Assembly: GCA_026545765.1 (NCBI GenBank)
Contig: JAIFAC010000194.1
Coordinates: 1-64,000 of the forward strand
DNA: 64,000 nt
DNA from: Plantago major
Taxonomy: Eukaryota; Streptophyta; Magnoliopsida; Lamiales; Plantaginaceae
Reading direction: 5' to 3'
Within the stretch, counting starts at the first letter, position 1. Each line of letters starts with the position of its first letter. Positions 11,615 to 22,727 of this stretch are shown one piece after another. The notes beneath the pieces were generated by a model. The model ran no database searches. It saw only the letters and a list, made by a program, of their open reading frames with translations, and had not been told where the DNA came from. Both the position numbers and the translations under genes were made by a program.

Positions 11615-13580
11615 CATGCCAAACAAGCAAACCCCAACACCTTCTATCTTCTGAAACAATAGTACCATCTGCATTATCAAATATAGACAGTTAGCAATGA
11701 ACTGAAGTGTGAATGTGTGATATATTAGCCAGCTTAAAAAATCCGTCTTTTTTCATTTTCATTTCTTCCTTGCATAAATTCTTATACCCGTCTGAGGAAG
11801 CATTTCAAGTCGTATAACACGTTTTCCTTGTTTACATTTATTCCACCCAATTAGAGAAACTACTCCGAAACCAAGATACATAATAGAGTAAAAGGAACTG
11901 CAACAATGAAACAATACATACATTCGCCTTGGTCTTAATTTTCACTCGGTGTTGAAGTTCACATTTTTCCTATGAGATGCGTCTTTCACATGCAACCTTT
12001 AACTATATACAGCACACAACTATTAGAACTTGCTTCAGTGGTACTATTCATTCAAATTTCTGCTGGATTTTACACAGATACTAAAGTTCCATACTTCGGC
12101 CCAATATTTGGTCTCACTCGGCAGTAATTAAGGTAACCTGTGATATAAAACAGCAGCGACTGCAAAAGTACTCATATCAGACGGTGCAACTGAACAATCA
12201 AGGCTACATCAGAACTCAACTTAGTTTTAACCTTCTATCAGATTCAGAACTTGAACTTTTCAAAAAGACAGTTCTACGATCAATTCTTTAAAGCATAAAA
12301 ACAATAAAATAAACTTGAGGTTGCCTCTTTCAAATTATTCTGCAATTTTATAGTACTAAGTACTTATAAAAGGTAAAAACAATTCCATATATCTGATTGT
12401 CTGCACTCTGCACTACCTTCTTTTTACATAAGGTGTAGCTTAGATGTATAAGGAAACTCCACTGGGTAATCATCCTGTTGGAAAATTTCAAGAAACCATG
12501 GTTCAACTCTCAACCTTTTGTCCACTGATGACACCACTCTCATGACAAGTGGTTCTGCTCCAGGAACCTGTAAAGAACAAAGGAAAATAGCTACTTACTG
12601 CTATCCAAGGATACGGTGGTCATAATTTACACGTATGATAAAGAAATAAACAAAAAGAATCAGTTGAATTCATTGTAGGATTGTCAAGGAACAAACTGGG
12701 GAGACTCAGAGAGGTCAGTAGTTCTCAAGTGAAAATGTGACAAGAATTAAGAAGAAAAGGTACAAATCAATCAAATTTGCCTGTAAGATTTCTGTTTGCT
12801 ACATGAAACCATATGAACTAACGTAACTGGAAGAAATAACTCAAATGTATTCCTAAGAAGTAGTCTCTACAATGTATGATTGGAAAGGAAACACATGTTC
12901 AGTTACAGCAAGTAGTGCATCACCTCATCGTAGCTTTTTCCTCGTAATGCAGCCCTATCTAGCCTTTCTTGCCTCAATTTTGCAGATAACCGCTGTTCTA
13001 TGTGATTGCTTAAAATGGTTCTAGGCAGATCTTCTGATACGAGAACAGAACTCTGCAGCAGTGACACATGTTCTCCTAGTTCAACCACTTCATTATAACA
13101 ACTAGGACAGGTGTATTCAGTTTCTCCACCATTTTTTCTGGGATTAAAAAATGCACATATGTGATGCTGCCAAGCTTCACACTTATCACATTGAACCCAC
13201 TGCAAAACATGTATATTTAGTATCTGAACTGACTAATTGTTACTCACTTACAAGTTCAGAAAAGTTGATTCACATACCAATTCTTTAGTTTCCTCATCAT
13301 TTTTCTTCTTGTATATTGCTGCTTTAGGAATTTTGTTTCCTTCAGCTACAATGGTGTCTCCACGAGCATCGTTATAACAAGGGATGCAGAAGAAATGTTC
13401 AACTATATCAACGGTAAAGGTATAATACATTGCATTTCTTTCTATGCGTAACCGACATGGTGTGCAATATAGAGGACGAGGTTCAAAAGTCAGCTAATCA
13501 TATGCACAAAACTGGCAAGACTTTTCCCACACTGAATGCTCCATGGTTTGATTTTTATCAGCTCTAGCTTCACCCTGAAT
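11615..13580 (-). pseudogene. decayed HAC gene, continuation beyond the retrotransposon
   Basis: The core HAT exon interrupted at 3823 resumes at 11615 with catgccaaacaagcaaacc, matching catgccaaacaggcaaacct at 26330 of the intact gene. Further exon remnants follow: about 12438-12569 (intact counterpart 27451-27579), 12923-13200 (PHD exon: [20 protein letters not shown]) and about 13263-13575 (cysteine-rich exon ending AMEHS). Stops and frame breaks occur in the last exon. The long glutamine-rich exon, TAZ1 and everything upstream are absent, so the copy is 5'-truncated in the intron matching 29019-30241. The spans 11665-12435 and 12570-12920 are intron remains with no other feature seen. Confidence 0.9.
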
Positions 13581-14080
13581 AACAAATCACAATAGGAAAA
13601 TTTCATCAAACATGAAGGCACATACATATAGGCTATAGCCAAGATCATTATAAGAATAAAAACACTCGTGCTTATGTCAAGCAGAATTATATGGGATGTT
13701 TATATCTTCAATGTCTGTGCATCACCAACCAGCATTGCAGTAGTCCAAACAAGGTTTCGATAAGTTTATTTTACTATTCATAAATTGCCTGGTTTCATAG
13801 GTAAAGATGATTTTGTTAACAGCATATATGACTTAGGTGGCATTATTTCAGTTTCTTCCTTCACACGTGAAAAAAAACAGTTGAACTGATGTTTAACGTC
13901 ACAGACACAAGTATTCTTCTTTTCGTGATCACTCACTTGTTCCTCGTCACTAGACTTCTATTTGTCTTTCACCCATGTTACTACTTGGCAAAAATCAAAT
14001 ATTTTGAAAATAAACAGCAAAGGAAAAGAAGGATTCGCTGGAAAGTTTAAATTAAGCTCTATCATGTACTAGTAAAATGT

Positions 14081-16540
14081 TTAAATAGCAAAACTCACGT
14101 GGAAATCATCTTCAAATTTCTCCAGCTCGTCAAGATCAACCTTGCCACATTCCAGTTCAGTAATGTAGCTACCTTGAATCAACAGATCATCATTTCCCTG
14201 GTTTCGTTGTTCTTCTAGCATTTCCTGAGCTGAAATAGTAGCAGATTGTGGACATCCTCTCAACTCAATTAATTCTAGTGATGCTACTTCTCCAATACCA
14301 GAAGGAATTTCTTCCAAGTTCACATCCACTAGATGTAAGCGCTTAAGTGTTGGGAAATGGTAACTATCTGCTCTCCAGATTTCAAGATAACATTCCCGTA
14401 TTGACATTACTTTTAGGCACTGAAACTCTCTTTCAATTGAGTTCCACTCTTTGCCACAAAACGCATTAAATTGTAGTTTGAGCACTTCGAGATGGAGCAG
14501 TGAACCGACAATTGTCATATATTCCCATGGAATATAAGATCGATATAAAGTCAATTTTCTAATGTTAGGCGAAAATTTGAGATTCTTCGGCTCATTGAAA
14601 ACACACCTGTGATATTCATGGCGTGTGAAGGAACATACTAATGTTTCCAGTTCATGAAGCTGAACCAGATTGGTGAAGCAACTTGACAGCTTTGCATCCT
14701 CTGAGACATGGTCCATATCATAAAAAACTCTCATTTCTTTTAAATTTGGGATCATGGTAAGTACTGCATAGGTGCAATTGAAGTTCCTAATGCCACAAAG
14801 AGTTTGCAGATTTTTCAGGACGCAAGTCTGTTGTGCAGCTGTAGGATCCGGCAAAGTGACTATATCGAACAAGAGATGTTGAAGATTTGGTAACTCCCAA
14901 ATTTCGGATGGTAGAACTTCCTTCCTATTGTGCCCAAAAAATATTAATATCTATTAATTCCAGACTAATGGTATTTAATTATTCAACTCGGAGACCATAT
15001 GCTAATCACCTTTACATCCAAGAAATCAGAATTAACGAGATGCTTAACCTCTATGTCCGAAGTATAAGCATAAAACACTCTTAGTAATCTGCAGCCTGAG
15101 GTGAACTCTGGTGGACGTGAATTGCAAATGAAAGAACAAACGAGTGACATTGATGGCAAGACATGATTGAGTTCCTCACTGCACGGAATACAAACCAAAC
15201 GACGCTCACTTTCTAATCTCTCTGGCAGGTTGAGTACATCCGCTTTAATGACACAAAGAAACCTTTCATTTTGAGCTTCTCTCATGCAAAAATCCCTTAA
15301 CAGATCATGGACAGTGCAACTCTTTATTTTCCCCTTGAACCTCGATTCCCAACCATAATAAGATTCCTACCAATAAGATCATTCAGATATTCTAGTGCAA
15401 CATCCTCCAAAGCCCGGCCTTCAACTGGTTTTAAGAATCCATCAACAACCCATAGCTTGATGAGATCAGAGATGCAAAATTCAAAATCTTCTTCCAAAGT
15501 TGCCATGTAGAGGAATCATGGCCTTAAATGAACGGGTAAGTGGTTGTAACTTGATGAAAAAATCTCTAAGCAATGCTCATTATTCTCTGTATTTATGAGG
15601 GAGCTAACATTTCCCTCGACATCCTCCCAATATCCAATGTCTTGAGAGACATTTTGAGGAGCCCTCCAATCACCGTTATTGCCGGAGGAAGTCCGTTGCA
15701 ACTCCTGACAATTTTGTTTCCACAATATTCCAATTCAAGAGGGCAAACTTCTTCCCCAAAGACAATCTCAGAGAATAACTCCCAACTTGTATTGTTATCT
15801 AGAAGCTTAATATCATAAGGATTACACGAACCAACACTACGTGCAACATCCAAGAGCCTAGTAGTTACCAGGATCCTACTTCCGTTATCGTTGTCAGGAA
15901 AGAATCTCTGCATCTTATCCCAAACCAAGCTACTCCACACATCATCCAGTATGATTAGATATTTTCTACCAAACAGACCTTTGTACAATTGTTCACCTAA
16001 AAAATCATCAATTTTCTGTCCCATTTGATCAACACCAATACATTGTAAAACGGCACTAAGAATCTTAGCATCAGTGTAAAAAATCATCACTTTTCTGTAC
16101 ACACAGGCACACAGCATATGGATGATTATAAACATTTCTAGCAAGAGTAGTTTTACCAGTACCTCCTCCCATGCCACAACCGGGATGACATATCGAGTCC
16201 ATCGATAATTCCATCTCATCTAAAAGCTCAATTTAGTTATTTATATTAATATCCAATATCGCAACCAAAGCCTGATACCTAAATAGATATCCATCTCATC
16301 TAAAGTTTCAAACACGTAGAGGTGTGAAATTTACCATTTATATTAATACTCCAATACTTACTTGCTCCAGAGTGAGCTGATCCATCAAATGAAGCAACTG
16401 CTGGTCAAATCCAACCATCTTATCAAGCCTATTAGGAGTCACTGATGAACCAGCAAAGACGGAGCATTTGGCTAACTGATCCATCTCACTTAACTTCTCG
16501 TTAAGTTCCACGGCTTCTTGGACGATGACATCCATTTCTT
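14081..16540 (-). pseudogene. CC-NB-LRR immune receptor, potato R1 type, decayed
   Basis: Minus-strand blocks follow an R1-type NLR. First is the linker exon LDKMVGFDQQLLHLMDQLTL (to about 16363, with a GTAAGT donor). Then comes a P-loop GMGGGTGKTTLARN (about 16150-16190) lying in a different frame from its surroundings. These follow: LIILDDVW (kinase 2), GSRILVTTR (RNBS-B), CNGLPPAI (GLPLA box with P for L), DFEFCISDLIKLWVVDGFLK (RNBS-D), VLPSMSLVCSFIC, and an LRR block of about 260 residues (14081-14872). Frameshifts separate the P-loop, NB-ARC, RNBS-D and LRR pieces, and the MHD region is not in a continuous frame. The N-terminal coiled coil is missing. Such receptors detect pathogen effectors in the cytosol; this one cannot make a full protein. 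Confidence 0.88.
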
Positions 16541-17350
16541 TTGCTAATAAAATTCATTTTCTTTTGCATGAGAAAACGTCAATATAAACATCATATATAA
16601 GTTATTTAAAGACCATATTTTGATTGACATCGGATGTTTTTATTAATAGCATAGGATGTATCTAAATAAGTTATCCAAAATCCATCACACATAAAACTTT
16701 GTGAATTTCTAATAAGTTTACCCGACACCAGATACACACCCCTTGTCAGTTACTCTATGTCGAGTCTTGCTAACATAGTGATTGTTTGGCAAACAACTTA
16801 AACTCAAGTTGGGCACTTGGTTGTTTTTAATATAGTTGAATTAGTAACCGTTTTTATTCACCTACTATTCACAACTCAATCTTAATCTAGTTGGAGTACT
16901 ATATTTACTCTCTTTCATATCTATCACTATCTATCCTACATTATTTCATCTTCTCTTAAAACTTGTGTTTAGGCTCACGGTAAGTTGAATTTGGAATGGA
17001 TGAAGTATATTTTATGATATAAAAATAAATTAAGTGGACAATTCTAATATAACGTCCAAAATGATAAAAGTAAACAATTTACAATGGATGGAGAGAATAT
17101 AGATGTTTTAACAATACTTTTATTAACTAACATACATGTTTTAGACAAGTTATCAAGAATTCTAACATATTGTATTCAGCATGATTACTCTTTTTTAATG
17201 TATAGTATCGTGGAATAAGTTTTATTAGTCCAGCTCCATCTCGATGCCGAGTCATCAATCCGTGTCAACAATCCACCAAATGATTCAAATCCATCCAACG
17301 GCCAACAAGACACCAGATCATTTGACTCGGATCTAAATCCAAAAACTCAA
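16541..17350. other. AT-rich intergenic DNA, possible MITE remnant
   Basis: No gene seen. About 16890-17100 holds ctctttcatatctatcact.. and ..caatggatggagagaat ends like an eroded Stowaway-type element; ends are too weak to define it. Confidence 0.35.
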
Positions 17351-17360
17351 AAATTTCCGC

Positions 17361-17368
17361 CCGCCAAA
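17361..17368 (-). promoter_or_regulatory. E2F-type site upstream of histone H4
   Basis: Minus strand TTTGGCGG within TTTTGGCGGGCGGAAA, about 150 bp before the H4 start codon. It fits the E2F consensus TTTSSCGS, which drives S-phase genes. Match only, not tested. Confidence 0.5.
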
Positions 17369-17418
17369 ATAATTTCCCATTCCCTCCAAAACAATTTTCA
17401 AATCCAAAACCAGATCCC

Positions 17419-17824
<406 letters not shown>

Positions 17825-18042
17825 TTTCGGGTTTTTTAGTAGATCTTGTTTGGTTGTGATGTTTAGGTTACTGTTTTTTGAGCGATTGGTAATTCTGTAG
17901 AATTGAATCCTGTCTTTTGATGAATTGGAATGATTATCAAGTATTGAGCTTGACTAGTAGTAATACTGAATCTCAATTCCAATAGAATTTGTATTTTTTC
18001 TGGTTTGAGATGATTAGATGATGCTTATATGTGACAGTTTTG

Positions 18043-18265
18043 TACTCCTCTGTCTCGGACTTATCTTTCTGTTGGTGTAGGTACAAGTTTTAAGATAAGG
18101 TGTATAAAGTGGGAGATATATTGAATAAGATAGAAAATAGAGTGAATAAAGTATGGAAAAATGTGAATAAAGTATGATAGATATTGAATAAATGTATGAG
18201 ATGTTAATAAAGTAGGAGTCAGTTTGGGATGGACCAAAACAAGAAGTTGAGTTCGGGATGCGGTA
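18043..18265. mobile_element. Stowaway-like MITE
   Basis: Ends are tactcctctgtctcggactt and, inverted, taccgcatcccgaactcaac, with inner motif ggtccatcccaaactgac on the minus strand. They flank about 220 bp of AT-rich DNA with repeated gaataaagtatg motifs. TA at both edges fits a Tc1/mariner-type target site. The terminal repeats have diverged. Confidence 0.6.
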
Positions 18266-18880
18266 TATTTTCCTAGAATGATTAGAATGCTTTATGAGTT
18301 CTTGATTATGTAATTGTTCAGAATCTAACTGTGTGTTTGGTTCTGTTTTAGAATGGCTTTGTAGAAGCAGTCCAATCCACTGTTTTTCCCTACATGATGG
18401 ATTTGTAGGCCTGAGTAAAAATTGTTTGTGTTTGGGGTTTAGGGTGCTTGTCTAGTATGGGCAAGCCCAGTATTAGGTTAAGGTTAGTTTGAGCATTTAT
18501 GTATTCTGAGACAATTTGATAATGAATAGACAATATTTGGACTTGGGTTGTGTTGAGCGTTTCTTTGGCATGAACCTACGAGATACCATAGGTAGATTCT
18601 AGTCCAATTTCATTATATTTCGGGTTTTGACAGAGTCGGGGTGGAGTTTGTACAGTTTCAACTATATCACAGATGCCCAGTTCACCTTAATATACTATTG
18701 TATATGTGTGTCACAACTACCTTTGAATTGTTTGATTTTTGAAAAACTAGTGTATATATGATCATCTTGTATAAAATAGCATCATTGAACAGATTAGACA
18801 ACATAGTTCGAGTATGTAAACAGATAGTGGGGTAGCATTTTAGGCCAGAGATACAAAAAAAGAAAGCATATGATAATCTT
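18266..18880. other. intergenic, nothing recognised
   Basis: No coding block or repeat recognised. The right end probably includes the 3' flank of the kiwellin gene. Confidence 0.5.
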
Positions 18881-18881
18881 T

Positions 18882-19457
18882 CTATGCATCAGACCAAGTT
18901 ATATCCATATCACCCCAATCATTTTCCGGCACTCCCAAAGCCTTCCAAACAGCTTTTGACGCATCAACAATGTTATTGTGACAAGGAGGTTGATAATCAT
19001 GTTCGTTGTCACATCCCATTGTAGAGTCACATTCGTCGACAACCATGGCACTCACACTACGACCATTAGCACTTACGGTGATATTCTTTAGGCACCTGCT
19101 ACCTCCACTATACCATCCAGTTGATAGAGCAACGACTGGCATGTCATCAGGATGATATTTACCATCGCATTCTGATGGCCCCCCACCATCACCGCCTTCC
19201 TGGAAGCTATTCAGGGTGAGAGTTGCCCCAGTACTTCCAGATACCGTGGGCGAGCATGTGTAGGTAGTGTAAGTCTCCCCTGCTTGACAACAGTCGGAAT
19301 CATTTTCTTGGTTGCACTGTCCTGGAGGCGGATTCTGACCTACTATCGTGCCACTCGGAGTGCATTGTTGAAGTAATGTTCTTGATATTGTGGAAATAGG
19401 TGCAAGAAAAAGTAACACAAACAGGAATGATGCTAAGCTGAAGTTGCAGTTTCTCAT
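18882..19457 (-). CDS. kiwellin / ripening-related secreted protein (copy 1)
   Basis: An intron-less gene for a small cysteine-rich extracellular protein of the kiwellin/grip22 family. Signal peptide: about 25 residues with hydrophobic core [12 protein letters not shown], then mature protein from about RTLLQQC. Family marks are [64 protein letters not shown] and [10 protein letters not shown]. The double-psi beta-barrel fold is known for the family. Kiwellins accumulate in fruit or after infection, and maize KWL1 binds a smut chorismate mutase effector; the role here is inferred only. The chosen Met lies directly before the signal peptide and agrees with copy 2 and with a TATA box 64-73 bp upstream. 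An in-frame Met eight codons earlier (19481) is possible. Confidence 0.93.
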   Translation of the reverse strand: MRNCNFSLASFLFVLLFLAPISTISRTLLQQCTPSGTIVGQNPPPGQCNQENDSDCCQAGETYTTYTCSPTVSGSTGATLTLNSFQEGGDGGGPSECDGKYHPDDMPVVALSTGWYSGGSRCLKNITVSANGRSVSAMVVDECDSTMGCDNEHDYQPPCHNNIVDASKAVWKALGVPENDWGDMDITWSDA

Positions 19458-19520
19458 GTTTTCTGTGTTTCTTCTAGGCAATTAATGTTTAGATGCTGAA
19501 TTGCTGATAGAAGCATTTGA

Positions 19521-19530
19521 TTTATATATA
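19521..19530 (-). promoter_or_regulatory. TATA box of kiwellin copy 1
   Basis: Minus strand TATATATAAA, 64-73 bp upstream of the preferred start codon. Confidence 0.6.
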
Positions 19531-19864
19531 ATTTTGCTGAGGAGAAAAAGGCCAAACTAGTGATCTGAAGGTACTCATTGAATCTTAGAACACTGGATAA
19601 ATTCATATGGTGTTGAGGAGACTAGTAGTATGTTTGTGCTGAACTAGTCTTTTGGAATTATTAGGAGTTGCAACTTTCAACAACTTTCAAGTCAAATGTT
19701 AGAAATTGTTACTAATATTTAGAGGGTCACTGTCTTATTGAAATTACACATGTACTCGAGCTCAGTTTTTAACTTATGACCCCGCACTGTTAATTCTTTT
19801 GGTCAATGTGTGATTGTGGGTGGAATGACAAAATACACTTTAGAAAAAGGAAACTAAAAAAAAA

Positions 19865-20668
19865 GGGAAATTACGTTTCCTACCCCTTAAATTTGGACCA
19901 ATTACGGTTTAGTCCCTTCTATTCAAACATTTACAGATACACCTAAAACCTGATTTTTTAGTTGACCAGAAATAAAATAAATGGAAAAGAAAATGAATTG
20001 GACTTAGATGCAATTTATAATGTTCAATTTACTACACATTTGACTCTAATATTTTTTAATTTACAACATTGACACAATATTATTATAAATTAAACCCCAA
20101 TAAAATCAAAATATACTCAATTATTTTCCTTCTTCTTCGTTAAAACTCCGACCAATCGCTCCGATCAAAAGCCTCAGATCGAAATTTACAACTCCGTGAG
20201 GAGTCAAAACAACGATCCTGAGTCGCTTTAAAGCTCCGACCACAGCTCCGATTTGGAGCTATTTGACTGGAGCTGCAAAACAACTCCGATTGGAGCTTTT
20301 TTGGAGAAGCAATAGATCCGATCAGAGCTTTTTTTGGAGAAGAAGAAGAAGGTTGTTGAAGAAGATGAAGGAGGAAGGAAGAAGGAGGAGGTGGTGGGAG
20401 GTGGTAGGTAGTAATTTTGAAGAATAAAAATGTTGGGCTTTGTTTCTGAATGTTAAAAACATTTTGGGGTTTATTTTGCAATAAGGGAGAGTTAATGAAT
20501 TATTGAATTATAAAGAAAAGATTAAATGGGTGAAAAGTTGACTTTTGGACCTATCTGTAATTACATTTTTTTCGCGTGTAAAAAATGGGTGTTTCTGTAA
20601 TTGTTTGAATAGAAGGGACTAAAGTGACAAGATGGCAAATTGCAGGGGTGGTATGTGTAATTTTACCT
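19865..20668. mobile_element. Mutator-like non-autonomous transposon, about 0.8 kb
   Basis: Terminal inverted repeats of about 75 bp: the left starts gggaaattacgtttcctacc, the right end read inverted starts aggtaaaattacacatacca. Both share tttagtcccttctattcaaa. An 8-9-base run of A flanks each end (19856-19864, 20669-20676) and could be a Mutator-size target duplication, though a homopolymer is weak proof. The interior carries repeated gctccgatt/ttggagct motifs and a minus-strand ORF (20140-20481) rich in Pro and Ser with no recognised domain. Confidence 0.72.
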
Positions 20669-20676
20669 AAAAAAAA

Positions 20677-21242
20677 CATCACCACTACATTACACAATCA
20701 TGCCCCTAGCTTTTTCTTTTTTTTTTTTTAATTTATATACTCGGTTCTTCTATCCTTACTCGTATACTTGTTGAAATCGATAATTGCATGATGGTGTAAT
20801 TTGTTTTAGAACTCTTAAATCTTGTTCTTCACTATAAAAAAATTGATAGATGTGAGTCCTACATGAAAATGAATTTCGTAATCTCCATGAATCTCACCAA
20901 GTACGTGATGCAGTAATATTTGTGCCGTTGTCACACACAATTTTGTTGCTATACATTGATAAATACTAGTACTATTATTATAGAGTAAGATATGGTGTTA
21001 TAACTTCTAGTATGTTATAACTTCTAATATGTTCTAACTTATAAACCATTATATTGTCAAAACCGGACTAGATTGGCATTTGAAGCAAAGTTTTAATATG
21101 AATTGGCACCTTCATTGTGGAAGATAGTTCATTTCAACATTACAAGATTTGCAACGTGGGCATTTATGCCAACACCAGTACCAATCTTTAAAATCAGCTT
21201 ATGGAAAAACGGTGAAATTAAATGACAAAAATAGAACAATTT
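20677..21242. other. intergenic, AT-rich
   Basis: Nothing recognised other than short repeats of cttctagtatgttataactt type near 21005-21035. Confidence 0.5.
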
Positions 21243-21803
21243 CTACATATCAGACCAAGTTATAGTTATATTTCCCCAACCACCCTGCACTCCTAAGGCC
21301 TTCCATACAGCACTTGATGCATCCACAATGTCATTGCCACAAGGAGGCTGATAATCATGTTCATCATCACATCCCATTGTTGAATCGCATTCGTCAACTA
21401 CAACAGCAATCACTCTATTGCCATTACCATTTACCATAATACTCTTCTGGCACCTACTGCCTCCACTGTACCATCCGGTTGAGAGAGCAACAATCGGCAG
21501 ATCATCAGAATGGTACTGATTGTCGCAACTTGATGCTGCACCGCCATCTTTCCCTTTCTCGAAACTGTTGAGTGTTAGAGTTGCACCAGTACTTCCAGAT
21601 GCTTGAGGAGAGAATGTGTAAGTTGGGTAGATCTGTCCTTGCTTACAACAGGCCGAATCGTCTTCTTTATTGCACTGCCCCGGAGGCGGATTTGTACCAA
21701 CGATCCTGCCTCTTGACGTGCATTCTTGGATTAATGACCTGGATGTTGCGGATTGAAGAGCAAGAATTATTAACAGGAAAACTAATGCTCTCAGGTTGCT
21801 CAT
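21243..21803 (-). CDS. kiwellin / ripening-related secreted protein (copy 2)
   Basis: An intron-less 186-residue paralogue of the gene at 18882, same strand, about 1.8 kb away. Signal peptide [20 protein letters not shown], then RSLIQEC. Shared blocks are [69 protein letters not shown] and [10 protein letters not shown]. The cysteine pattern matches copy 1, so the same secreted fold is expected. Acidic residue spacing and the C-terminal loop ([13 protein letters not shown]) differ slightly. A TATA-like TTTATATATA (minus strand, about 21857-21868) lies upstream. The pair looks like a tandem duplication. The start is the only Met before the signal peptide. Confidence 0.94.
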   Translation of the reverse strand: MSNLRALVFLLIILALQSATSRSLIQECTSRGRIVGTNPPPGQCNKEDDSACCKQGQIYPTYTFSPQASGSTGATLTLNSFEKGKDGGAASSCDNQYHSDDLPIVALSTGWYSGGSRCQKSIMVNGNGNRVIAVVVDECDSTMGCDDEHDYQPPCGNDIVDASSAVWKALGVQGGWGNITITWSDM

Positions 21804-21869
21804 GGTGTTATTCTTGATAAGTCATCAAGTCCAGATTTTGATATACATGCATAGTCATATATATAAAAC

Positions 21870-22700
21870 ATAGTAGTTTGCCAGACAAAGTAACGAATAT
21901 TGACATTGTTTTCATCACATGATCCAGCACAAAGGATTGACAAGGCAACTGGAAATCTTTGTGAACTTGACATTTTTAGGCAAATCAAATACAGCAGACG
22001 ATGACATAAAGAGTTCTGTTTCTTCTCGGAAAACTATAAAATAAAGAATGAAAATGGTAAACTTGTAAATATGGACATGTTTTGAAGCTAAATCGCATTC
22101 CCAAAAATGAAACGAATTTGAATACAGCTTCACCAAAACGTCCCAAGTGACAAAATGTAACAGCTGTTTTGGAACCGAAGGAGTATAACTTCAACTTAAA
22201 ATTTTACAGGAGTGATTACCTTAGGCATTATCCCGTAAATACATATGACATGAACACATGACAATCAAAAGCTACACTTGTAAAAAAAAAAATTAGTAAC
22301 ATCTTGACAATTCAAGAGAAGGATGTAGTATATGTTACACTCCAGCCATGAAATGATGGCAACAGATTAAACAAAAACAACAAAATAAATGAATAAATTA
22401 TCCAGGCAAAACACTTGAACCCTTCTATGCCTACGCTACAATAACTAGTTGTAGTAAAAGGAAGAAATCCCTGGTTGGTATTAAAAACTTCCCTCGCAAA
22501 CTTATCGACAAAACTATGCAATGGGAAGGGGCAAGAGATGAAACTCCGACCTTTTTTTTTTTGGCATGGAGTTGAGAAGCATCACTAGGAAAGAACTGCC
22601 TTCCCTTCTACAACAACACTTCGTGAGTTTAAATTATATAGATTCTCATCCACACTATACTTGATCTGAATTAGTCCGGAGTAGGGTTCTACACATCCTG
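21870..22700. other. intergenic and 3' flank of HAC
   Basis: No conserved coding block seen; small ORFs here are low-complexity and unsupported. The right part should contain the HAC 3' untranslated region. Confidence 0.45.
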
Positions 22701-22727
22701 ATACTACTGTATATACAAATTTTGTCA

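Noticed and set aside
16890-17100. A possible second Stowaway-like element
   Set aside because: Ends are too diverged to define; mentioned only under the intergenic entry.
20140-20481. 113-codon Pro/Ser-rich ORF
   Set aside because: It lies inside a transposon and has no known domain; not called as a gene.
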